A DNA stretch of 64,000 nt from contig NZ_NMPZ01000014.1 in the NCBI RefSeq assembly GCF_002224675.1, positions 33,498 through 97,497 of the forward strand, read 5' to 3'. Every line of letters starts with the position of its first letter. Position 1 is the first letter of the stretch. Under the pieces are notes generated by a model, which was not told where the DNA came from, ran no database searches, and worked only from the letters and a program-made list of their open reading frames with translations. The position numbers and the translations under genes are program-made. This document shows positions 1 to 6,404 of the stretch, piece by piece. This DNA is from Segatella copri (GTDB lineage Bacteria; Bacteroidota; Bacteroidia; Bacteroidales; Bacteroidaceae).

Positions 1-6
1 ATAAAT

Positions 7-180
7 ATGGCAACAGCAATAAAAGCAATCCCTACTTTACATGGCGAAGATGCAATTCGCTTTCGTGAGGAAATGGAAGCAAACGAAAGAGCATTTCTTT
101 CAAGATCGAAAAGGGATAGAAATAAAGACCCCTTTGTTATAAAAATGAGAGAAATGTTACGCAAATCTGGATTAAGATAA
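7..180 (+). CDS. Small hypothetical protein (57 aa), possible antitoxin-like partner of the next gene
   Basis: An ATG opens a 57-codon frame ending in TAA, 8 bases before the GNAT gene. The protein starts MATAIKAIPTLHG, continues with a charged helical stretch (residues about 15-45) and ends in a basic tail. I do not recognise a named family. Short charged proteins encoded directly upstream of GNAT enzymes are often antitoxins, so a toxin-antitoxin pair is possible, but that rests on position and size only. No promoter can be judged because the window begins 6 bases before the start codon. Confidence 0.6.
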   Translation: MATAIKAIPTLHGEDAIRFREEMEANERAFLSRSKRDRNKDPFVIKMREMLRKSGLR

Positions 181-188
181 TTAAGAAA

Positions 189-806
189 ATGAAATTAGAA
201 GATATTGGTTTTCTTTGTGTACTAACAAAGGAAGTTATAGATGAATGCAATCTTTTCACTTGCGGAGATGACCCTGATATGGATGAGTTTTTCTGCAAAG
301 ACGCTCTTGATTATACAAAATTCAGAATGGGAAAATCATACTGCTTTCGTCTAATTGACAACCCCAAAGAAATCATTGCATGTTTCACTGTATCAAACGA
401 TAGTATTCGTCTATTCGACCTAGGATCTTCCAAAAAGAACAAAATGTGGAAAGAAATTTCCAATCGAGAAAAACGTTTAAGCAGATATCCTGGAGTTTTA
501 ATAGGAAGATTAGCTGTCGCTTCCAAATATGCCAACAAAGGCATAGGAACAGATGTCATAAGATTTATCAAAGAATGGTTTGTTGATGAGGACAACAGAT
601 CTGGTTGCAGATTGGCTATCGTTGATGCTAAGAACAAGCCAAATGTTCTTCAGTTCTATCAAAAGAAATGCCATTTCAAATTCTTATTCAAATCAGAAGA
701 AGATGAATTTAGATACATGCATCTACACGATGATAAATGTTGTGACAAACAGGCTATACACCTTAATACGAGACTCATGTATTGTGACTTATTGGCAGAA
801 GATTAA
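189..806 (+). CDS. GNAT-family N-acetyltransferase
   Basis: The 205-residue protein has a GNAT fold signature: a strand reading IGRLAVASKYANKGIG carries the acetyl-CoA pyrophosphate loop (Q/RxxGxG/A type), followed by a helix and by an aromatic, asparagine-rich segment (NKPNVLQFYQKK) typical of motif B. It would transfer acetyl from acetyl-CoA to an amine; the substrate is unknown. It follows the 57-residue gene by 8 bases and precedes a PARG gene by 40 bases, so the three are probably one transcript. The small partner suggests a GNAT toxin (TacT-like logic, acetylating aminoacyl-tRNA), but a metabolic or ribosomal-protein acetyltransferase is equally possible. Confidence 0.8.
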   Translation: MKLEDIGFLCVLTKEVIDECNLFTCGDDPDMDEFFCKDALDYTKFRMGKSYCFRLIDNPKEIIACFTVSNDSIRLFDLGSSKKNKMWKEISNREKRLSRYPGVLIGRLAVASKYANKGIGTDVIRFIKEWFVDEDNRSGCRLAIVDAKNKPNVLQFYQKKCHFKFLFKSEEDEFRYMHLHDDKCCDKQAIHLNTRLMYCDLLAED

Positions 807-846
807 TGAAGTATTTAAAGATACTTAGCTTAAAACAGAAGAAATC

Positions 847-1701
847 ATGATAAACGACAGAAGACAACTGGCTGACGTGTATCAGCAAACTATAGATATT
901 GTACAGGAGGGACATTATACCTCTGAGAATGGGGAGGAAGTGAAACTGCCCGACAACACGAAGATGCTGAAGGGAAGCAGATTCTATACCAAGCCACTGG
1001 ATGCTTCAAACATACCTACCCTTGCAGATGGTTCCACCAAGATTATCGTGAAGAATGACGACAGCATTCATTGCGGTCATCTGTTGCAACAGGAAGGATA
1101 CAATCCCGTGGTTCTCAACCTGGCAAGCCGTCGCAACCCGGGCGGTGGAGTGAAGAACGGAAGCCGGGCTCAGGAGGAGAGCCTCTTCCGCAGCACCAAC
1201 CTCTTTCTCTCAATGTATCGTTATGCAGAATATGCCGAGGATTACGGTCTGGAAAAAAGCAAGTTCCAATATCCGATGCCTGTGAGATTCGGAGGCATCT
1301 ATGTGCCATACGCTACCGTGTTCAGAGCTGGAGTTAAGGATGACTTCGCCTTGCTCGATACTCCTTATTATATGTCGTTCGTGGCAGTAGCTGCCATCAA
1401 TCATCCTGATTTAGATAGAGATGGGAACATCTGCGAAGAAGATGCCGCTCTGACGAAAAACAAAATGCGGACGATGCTGCGTATCGGTTTGCTGAACGGA
1501 CACGACAGCATCGTGCTCGGTGCTTTCGGTTGCGGTGCCTTTCACAATCCTCCGAAACATATCGCAAGACTGTTTCACGAAGTCATCAACGAGAAGGAGT
1601 TCAAGGACAAGTACAAGCTCATCGCCTTCTCCATCCTTGAAGACCATAACTCGCCAAGAGGTGGAAACCTGCAACCCTTCATCGAGGAATTCAAGTCATA
1701 A
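847..1701 (+). CDS. Microbial-type poly(ADP-ribose) glycohydrolase (TIGR02452 / DUF2263 family)
   Basis: This 284-residue protein carries the PARG signature GGG-x7-QEE: GGG at residues 99-101 and QEE at 109-111, inside NLASRRNPGGG. A later segment GAFGCGAFHNPP (about 217-228) fits the macrodomain-like phosphate-binding loop of the family. The family removes ADP-ribose chains or ADP-ribose from proteins, with the second Glu of QEE as catalytic residue. The length suits the bacterial short form. It is cytoplasmic with no signal peptide. It lies 40 bases after the GNAT gene on the same strand. No ADP-ribosyltransferase is visible in the window, so its substrate here is unknown. Confidence 0.88.
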   Translation: MINDRRQLADVYQQTIDIVQEGHYTSENGEEVKLPDNTKMLKGSRFYTKPLDASNIPTLADGSTKIIVKNDDSIHCGHLLQQEGYNPVVLNLASRRNPGGGVKNGSRAQEESLFRSTNLFLSMYRYAEYAEDYGLEKSKFQYPMPVRFGGIYVPYATVFRAGVKDDFALLDTPYYMSFVAVAAINHPDLDRDGNICEEDAALTKNKMRTMLRIGLLNGHDSIVLGAFGCGAFHNPPKHIARLFHEVINEKEFKDKYKLIAFSILEDHNSPRGGNLQPFIEEFKS

Positions 1702-1702
1702 A

Positions 1703-1735
1703 CTCCCACAGATTTCACAGATTTACACAGATGGG
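1703..1735. repeat. Short intergenic repeat word (CACAGATT-type)
   Basis: Just after the PARG stop codon, the word CACAGATT or a close variant occurs three times in about 30 bases (CACAGATTTCACAGATTT, then ACACAGATGG). I recall similar CACAGATTT words between genes in many Bacteroidetes genomes. No function can be read from it. Confidence 0.4.
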
Positions 1736-1741
1736 GCTTGA

Positions 1742-2023
1742 TTAGCAGTAATCAATGCCCCGTTTCTCGCACTCACCTCGCAGGGCGGCGAGGAAGTAGC
1801 TGCGTTCGCTGCCCCAACCACGAACCTTGCGCTCGTGATCCACGGTCTGCTTCAAACGCTCATCGCTGTATGCGGCAAAACGGGCAGCATACTCTGAAAT
1901 TCTTGACTCGGCATAACCTGCACCAACAGTTGATGACTCAGCATTAGCTGCCTTAATTGTTGATGACTCGGCATTAGCTGCCATTACACTCTCATTGTTC
2001 TTTAAATCTGAATTCGGATTCAT
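1742..2023 (-). CDS. Hypothetical protein with N-terminal decapeptide repeats (93 aa)
   Basis: I cannot assign a function. The first 40 residues contain imperfect ten-residue repeats (AANAESSTIK, AANAESSTVG, AGYAESRISE), matching a 30-bp DNA periodicity at about 1910-1985. The C-terminal half is charged and looks folded, with RGWGSERSYFLAALRGECEK near the end. There is no signal peptide. The gene faces the PARG gene convergently and has its own promoter about 120 bases upstream, giving a long 5' leader. The repeats look like recent slippage, so the true N-terminus could lie further in. Confidence 0.6.
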   Translation of the reverse strand: MNPNSDLKNNESVMAANAESSTIKAANAESSTVGAGYAESRISEYAARFAAYSDERLKQTVDHERKVRGWGSERSYFLAALRGECEKRGIDYC

Positions 2024-2142
2024 AAAGATAATTATTTTAAGTTGTTAAACACTTACGCATTCTTTTACCACCGTGGTTATCTCTATGCGAAACTCGGTTG
2101 GTGTGCCGCAACTGGGCAACTCTTAATGCTTGATTTCGGGTG

Positions 2143-2174
2143 CAAAAGTACATCATTATTTTGAAACCACCAAA
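2143..2174 (-). promoter_or_regulatory. Bacteroidetes-type promoter of the 93-aa gene
   Basis: On the minus strand a -33 TTTG (2174-2171), a 20-nt spacer and a -7 TACTTTTG (2150-2143) fit the Bacteroidetes housekeeping consensus. Transcription would start near 2137, leaving a leader of about 115 nt before the ATG at 2023. Confidence 0.6.
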
Positions 2175-2257
2175 TTATTTCGGGATTATTTTTCTTGTTT
2201 TTTTCCTTCTTCTAAAAAAGAAGATTTTTCAGGATAGCAGATAGCAAGCGAAATACC

Positions 2258-2305
2258 CGAATTGATTAAAAGAGATGTACTCGACTTGATTGAAAGAGAT
2301 ATCCT
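2258..2305. repeat. 24-bp direct repeat upstream of the yjbQ-like gene
   Basis: Two adjacent 24-bp units (2258-2281 and 2282-2305) share 20 of 24 positions, with the common core TTGATT-A/G-AAAGAGAT. They end about 18 bp before the -7 box at 2324, a position suited to an activator or repressor site. The rest of the gap from 2024 to 2427 shows no gene. Confidence 0.5.
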
Positions 2306-2323
2306 TTAATGGTTAAACTTTCC

Positions 2324-2331
2324 TATATTTG
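2324..2331 (+). promoter_or_regulatory. -7 box (TATATTTG) upstream of yjbQ-like gene
   Basis: TATATTTG matches the TAnnTTTG -7 consensus, about 97 bases upstream of the start at 2428. No TTG lies at the expected distance, which fits dependence on a regulator bound to the 24-bp repeats. Confidence 0.45.
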
Positions 2332-2427
2332 CATTATAATAGTATTATAATAATAAAATTATAATTACCTTTGTAAATTGACAATCAGAAAGATACAAAC
2401 AATTGAAATATAAAAACAAAGAATGAT

Positions 2428-2841
2428 ATGATACAGCAAGTAGAATTTTCATTGCGCCCGCTTCCTCGCGGCTTTCACCTCGTAACCAACGAGGTGATGA
2501 GGAACTTGCCAGCGCTGCCTAAGACGGGGATACTGAATCTCTTCGTAAGACATACCAGTTGCGGATTGTCGCTGAACGAGAACTTCGACCCGGATGTGAG
2601 ACATGATTTAAAGGGTATCTTCGAAAGACTGGTTCCAGATGGCGACCCAAGATACCTGCATCAGGATGAAGGACCTACGGATATGTCGGCGCATGCCAAA
2701 TCGAGCATGGTGGGTGTATCGCTCACCATTCCTATTACCAATGGCAGACTGAACCTTGGTACATGGCAGGGGATTTACTTCTGTGAATTCAGAGAGGGAG
2801 GCGGAAGCCGACACCTCATCGCAACGATTATCGGGGAATAA
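2428..2841 (+). CDS. YjbQ family protein (UPF0047, secondary thiamine-phosphate synthase type)
   Basis: The 137-residue protein matches the whole UPF0047/YjbQ family (TIGR00149). Visible landmarks are the conserved RHTSCGLSLNE segment (about 42-52), an acidic DGDPRYLHQDEG stretch, the HAKSSMVG segment holding the third metal-site histidine, and the terminal GTWQGIYFCEFRE-x-HLI region. The family binds metal through conserved histidines; some members show weak thiamine phosphate synthase activity, but the physiological role is not settled. It stands alone on its strand, converging on the SPFH operon. Confidence 0.9.
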   Translation: MIQQVEFSLRPLPRGFHLVTNEVMRNLPALPKTGILNLFVRHTSCGLSLNENFDPDVRHDLKGIFERLVPDGDPRYLHQDEGPTDMSAHAKSSMVGVSLTIPITNGRLNLGTWQGIYFCEFREGGGSRHLIATIIGE

Positions 2842-2861
2842 ATAACCGTTGCGACGACTCG

Positions 2862-2900
2862 GAGACGCCTCTATTTCCTGGATGAATCGGAGGCGTCTTT
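2862..2900 (+). terminator. Hairpin terminator shared by converging genes
   Basis: The arms AGACGCCTC and GAGGCGTCT flank a loop of about 20 nt and are followed by TTTA. The structure overlaps the last codons of the minus-strand membrane-protein gene, so the terminator of the yjbQ-like gene is partly coding on the other strand. Confidence 0.55.
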
Positions 2901-3626
2901 ATCAATTTCACGGAAAAGTCCGAAGTATCTCTTGCATACCCAGACGATACCTACTACCATTGCTATGACGAGGATTCCTCTTAAAAATCCACTTAATATC
3001 TTTGGCATACAATCCCAAATCGGCAGGAGATGCAACGCAAAACCTAAAACCGCCGTCAATACCAACACACCGATAGTCAAGAGTTTCTCGTTTTTGATAG
3101 CTGGCTCAGGATCCTCTACTTCTACCAGGTTTCTCAACTGGTATATCTTATAAAAAAAGAATACACCGTTCAGACATAAAAGAACACAGCAAACGATCAC
3201 TCCACCCACAAATACAGGCTCACTTCCGATAAAATCCATACAACTAATCCATAACCAGAAGAGGGCTGACCATAAAGCTGCATAGCGATCCAACAGGGAC
3301 AGGTAATATACCTGTCGGGCATTGACTATCTTGACGAAAGGAAAATCATTGGCCTTTGGATGATAGCTGTGAAGCAAACAAGCAATAGGGAAAAAAGTAC
3401 CCATTCCAGCCAACAGAAGAAGATAAGGCAAATCATCAGATGTGGCATGAATGATGTTTCTGATGGTGAGCAGCCACATGGCAAGAACCAGTATTCCTAC
3501 AATAAATTCAAAGACCCTGGCACTTGTAGAACGATAGATCTTGACTTGCGCAAAGATGCCAACCCGCTCTTCCTTATCGCCATTTTTGAATAAATCAAAC
3601 ACAAAACTAAATATTTTATTCTTCAT
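2871..3626 (-). CDS. Polytopic membrane protein, third gene of the SPFH operon
   Basis: The 251-residue protein has about six hydrophobic segments (roughly residues 38-58, 68-86, 112-130, 138-158, 184-202 and 213-233), soluble charged ends and no recognisable catalytic motif. I do not recognise a named family. Its start overlaps the end of the Arc-like gene by 11 bases, which indicates translational coupling, and it is the last gene of an SPFH - Arc-like - membrane protein operon. A role at the inner membrane with the SPFH scaffold is a reasonable guess, nothing more. Confidence 0.7.
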   Translation of the reverse strand: MKNKIFSFVFDLFKNGDKEERVGIFAQVKIYRSTSARVFEFIVGILVLAMWLLTIRNIIHATSDDLPYLLLLAGMGTFFPIACLLHSYHPKANDFPFVKIVNARQVYYLSLLDRYAALWSALFWLWISCMDFIGSEPVFVGGVIVCCVLLCLNGVFFFYKIYQLRNLVEVEDPEPAIKNEKLLTIGVLVLTAVLGFALHLLPIWDCMPKILSGFLRGILVIAMVVGIVWVCKRYFGLFREIDKDASDSSRK

Positions 3627-3858
3627 CTTTCTTTTCCCCTCCTATTTGATTTGAATCGACTTCTTCCTTCGTTTTCTTTGATGCAGCCTTCTTTTTCTTA
3701 GGCAGTCTGCCAGCCTTGTGCAGCGCTTCAGCGATGATCCATTGCAGCTGGCCGTTGGTTGAGCGGAACTCATCCTCCGCCCACGCTTCAATGGCACTCA
3801 TCGTTTCCGAATCAATGCGCAATATAAAACTCTTCGTATTTGTTTCCTTTTTAGCCAT
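3616..3858 (-). CDS. Arc-like ribbon-helix-helix DNA-binding protein
   Basis: The 80-residue protein starts MAKKETNTKSFILRIDSET: a beta strand (KSFILRID) followed by two helices (about 20-32 and 36-48, containing GQLQWIIAEALHKAG), the layout of Arc/MetJ repressors. The last 30 residues are a lysine-rich then acidic tail. Such proteins dimerise and bind inverted repeats. It sits 6 bases after the SPFH gene and overlaps the membrane-protein gene by 11 bases. The operon promoter is wrapped in a large inverted repeat (4865-4910), the natural candidate operator for autoregulation. Confidence 0.8.
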   Translation of the reverse strand: MAKKETNTKSFILRIDSETMSAIEAWAEDEFRSTNGQLQWIIAEALHKAGRLPKKKKAASKKTKEEVDSNQIGGEKKDEE

Positions 3859-3864
3859 ACTTTT

Positions 3865-4833
3865 TTAATGATTCAATGTTCCCGTATTTACTACAGGCTG
3901 GGCGGTATCATCGCCACAGAGCACTACGAGCAGATTGCTGACCATGGCAGCCTTCTTGTCGTCATCAAGCTCTACCACATCCTCATCACTCAACTTCTGC
4001 AATGCCATTTTCACCATCGACACGGCACCCTCTACTATCTTCTCTCTGGCAGAGATGATGGCTGAAGCCTGCTGGCGACGAAGCATCACGGCTGCTATCT
4101 CCGGAGCATAAGCCAGATAGTTGATGCGGGCCTCTACCACCTCGATACCTGCCATTGCCAATCGCTCATCGATGCGAGCCTCCAACTCCTTATTAATCTC
4201 ATCACTTCCATCTCGAAGCGTAATCTGATTCGACTTTCCACCCTCGTCATCATCGTAGGCATACTGTCCAGCTACCTGTCGGAGAGCGGCATCTGCCTGA
4301 ATCTGAACAAAGCGGCCCAGCATGTTCATGATCTGTGCAGCAGAAGCACCGATGCCAGCCTGCCCCGTAGAACCCTCTGCCATCGTCTGGGTATCAATCT
4401 CGAAGATAGCCTTGTAGGTATCCTTCAGTTTCCATACCAGCACCATACCAATCATAATCGGATTACCCGTCTTGTCATTCACCTTGATAGGTTCGGCATC
4501 GAGGTTGCGCACACGAAGCGAAAGCTTCTTCTGACTGATAAACGGATTCAGCCAATAGTAACCCGGCTCTGTAAAAGTGCCACGATACTTACCGAAGAAA
4601 AGCAACACGCGAGCCTGACCCGGCTCTACCAGGATGAAACCGCAGACGCAGATGATACTCAGGACGAGAAGCAGTACGCCACAAACACCACAGACATTTG
4701 CCAGCCAGCCTTCTTGCGAAACGCAGGCAAATATAAACAAGCCAACTCCAGCCAGAAAGCCGATGATGTTTAACACTAACATCAGGATGCCATTCAAGGT
4801 CTTTCCCTGATACGTAAATTCCTTATTCTCCAT
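3865..4833 (-). CDS. SPFH (stomatin/prohibitin/flotillin) domain membrane protein
   Basis: Two hydrophobic segments (about residues 14-38 and 45-71) are followed by an SPFH/band-7 domain starting at VEPGQARVLLFFGKYRGT and containing GYYWLNPF, then by a helical region (about 200-300) with the flotillin-like ERLAMAGIEVVEARINYLAYAPE and AREKIVEGAVSMV. SPFH proteins form oligomeric membrane scaffolds, often controlling proteases or lipid domains. The length of 322 is usual. It is the first gene of a three-gene operon under a TATATTTG promoter. No NfeD-type protein is nearby, so its client may be the membrane protein at the end of the operon. Confidence 0.88.
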   Translation of the reverse strand: MENKEFTYQGKTLNGILMLVLNIIGFLAGVGLFIFACVSQEGWLANVCGVCGVLLLVLSIICVCGFILVEPGQARVLLFFGKYRGTFTEPGYYWLNPFISQKKLSLRVRNLDAEPIKVNDKTGNPIMIGMVLVWKLKDTYKAIFEIDTQTMAEGSTGQAGIGASAAQIMNMLGRFVQIQADAALRQVAGQYAYDDDEGGKSNQITLRDGSDEINKELEARIDERLAMAGIEVVEARINYLAYAPEIAAVMLRRQQASAIISAREKIVEGAVSMVKMALQKLSDEDVVELDDDKKAAMVSNLLVVLCGDDTAQPVVNTGTLNH

Positions 4834-4864
4834 AATTTTACTTTATTTATTACGTTATTGATGT

Positions 4865-4913
4865 TGATATCATTTTGATATCGCAAATATACGATATTAA
4901 AATGATATCACAA
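4865..4913 (-). promoter_or_regulatory. Promoter embedded in a 19-bp inverted repeat (candidate Arc-like operator)
   Basis: Arms at 4865-4883 and 4892-4910 are reverse complements over 18 of 19 positions. The 8-bp gap between them is exactly TATATTTG on the minus strand, a perfect -7 box. One arm fills the whole spacer between this -7 box and a -33 TTG (4913-4911); the other arm covers the start-site side. A dimeric repressor on either arm would block RNA polymerase. Confidence 0.7.
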
Positions 4914-4948
4914 GGGCAGAAGAAAAAGATTTCAAATACTTTAACGTA

Positions 4949-4983
4949 AAAAGGTCGTTGGGACGATACCCAACGACCTTTTC
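4949..4983 (-). terminator. Rho-independent terminator of the permease operon
   Basis: A perfect 14-bp stem (AAAAGGTCGTTGGG and its complement) with loop ACGATA ends in a T run on both strands. It lies 3' of the AmpG-like gene and blocks read-through into the SPFH promoter. Confidence 0.8.
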
Positions 4984-5004
4984 TCAGATTTTCACCTATT
5001 TATA

Positions 5005-5054
5005 TATAGAAAACAGATTCTATCTTCATATAGAGATAGATTCTGTCTTCTATA
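5005..5054. repeat. 21-bp imperfect inverted repeat in the permease 3' UTR
   Basis: Arms at 5005-5025 and 5034-5054 are reverse complements with two mismatches around an 8-nt loop. The structure lies between the permease stop codon and its terminator, so the mRNA would carry two 3' hairpins, perhaps for stability. Confidence 0.55.
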
Positions 5055-5060
5055 GAAATA

Positions 5061-6395
5061 TTATTCTATCACTTCCATTTCTTCCTCTTCTATTTCCTCC
5101 TTGATTTCCTTCTCTTTCTTTCCGAACTCAGGATCTATCTTCAGGAAAGCGGTAACCAGGAAGGTGATGGCGCAGCATGCCATCACGATGATGAAGAACA
5201 AGCGATAGCCTACCATATCTTTCAGATATCCCGAAACCATACCTGGCAACATCAAACCTAAATAAGAGATACCTGTACAGATGGAATAATGGGATGTCTT
5301 GAACTTGCCCTGGCTATAGAACAGCATATAAAGGGTAAGAACCGTGAAGCCCAAACCATAACCGAACTGCTCGATAAAGAGGCAGCTCGAAACCACGATG
5401 ATGTCGCTATTGAGTGAGTAACTCAAATAGATGTAAACCACATCAGGCAGGGTAATGGCACAAACCATCGGCCAAAGCCATTTCTTCATACCATCCCTAC
5501 TCACCAGAATACCACCGATGATTCCACCCAGCAGCAAACCGATTAGTCCAACAGTGCCATTGGCAAAGCCATATTCCTGCGGAGACAATCCCAGTCCGCC
5601 CTGCGAATTAGGACGAAGAACGAAGGTTTTGGTCATCGTATTCAAGAGTGCTTCCGGGAAACGATAGAGCAGGAGAAAGAGCATCACACAGATGGTTTCT
5701 CCCAATCCGAATTTCACAAAGAAGGTGCGGAACATATTCTTCAGTTCGTGCGCCACTTCGCCCACCGTTCTATCGGTCTGCACATCCTCCTTCGGACGCG
5801 GCATGAACCGGCTATGATAGAGCCACAATCCGATGAAGATACCTGCCAATCCGTAGAAGATAAGCGCCCATGAGAAGCGAATCTGGTTACGGAACAGCAC
5901 CTGGAGAACACCAGCCAGCATCACCAGGAATCCATTCACGAAGATGATGGCAAGGCGATAGAAGGTATTTCTCAAACCCACGAACTTGGTCTGCGTATGC
6001 TCATCCAACTCTATCATATAGAAACCATCCGCCGAAATATCGTGGGTGGCACTACAGAAGGCAATGAGGAAGAAGAAGCACATCGTGGCCTGGAACCAGA
6101 AGGCAGTAGGCAGCGAGAAAGCGATGCCGGCAAGAGCTGCTCCGATGAGCGCCTGCATCGTCAATACCCACCAACGCTTAGTCTTCAGCAGGTCGATGAA
6201 TGGACTCCACAAGGGTTTGATAACCCAAGGCAGGGCGAGCCATCCGGTATAGAGACCCACCTCAGCATCAGTCAAGCCCAACTGCATATACATAACCACA
6301 GAGAGGGCTGTCACGATGACGTTAGGCAGTCCTTCCGCAAAGTAGAGTGTCGGAATCCAAGCCCATGGATTCCGACTATTTTTCTTTGTTACCAT
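5061..6395 (-). CDS. AmpG-like MFS permease
   Basis: The 444-residue protein has about 12 membrane segments. Its N-terminus, WIPTLYFAEGLPNVIVTALSV, and the following GWLALPWVIKPLWSPFIDLL are typical of AmpG and related MFS permeases that import muropeptides (GlcNAc-anhydroMurNAc) into the cytoplasm for recycling. The end is acidic (EEIEEEEMEVIE) and cytoplasmic. It starts 9 bases after the 1289-residue fusion gene and is surely co-transcribed with it. Substrate identity cannot be read from sequence: AmpG homologues in Bacteroidetes may carry other glycans. The neighbour's SpoIID domain, a peptidoglycan-related domain, fits a cell-wall substrate. Confidence 0.82.
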   Translation of the reverse strand: MVTKKNSRNPWAWIPTLYFAEGLPNVIVTALSVVMYMQLGLTDAEVGLYTGWLALPWVIKPLWSPFIDLLKTKRWWVLTMQALIGAALAGIAFSLPTAFWFQATMCFFFLIAFCSATHDISADGFYMIELDEHTQTKFVGLRNTFYRLAIIFVNGFLVMLAGVLQVLFRNQIRFSWALIFYGLAGIFIGLWLYHSRFMPRPKEDVQTDRTVGEVAHELKNMFRTFFVKFGLGETICVMLFLLLYRFPEALLNTMTKTFVLRPNSQGGLGLSPQEYGFANGTVGLIGLLLGGIIGGILVSRDGMKKWLWPMVCAITLPDVVYIYLSYSLNSDIIVVSSCLFIEQFGYGLGFTVLTLYMLFYSQGKFKTSHYSICTGISYLGLMLPGMVSGYLKDMVGYRLFFIIVMACCAITFLVTAFLKIDPEFGKKEKEIKEEIEEEEMEVIE

Positions 6396-6404
6396 TTTAC
6401 ATCA

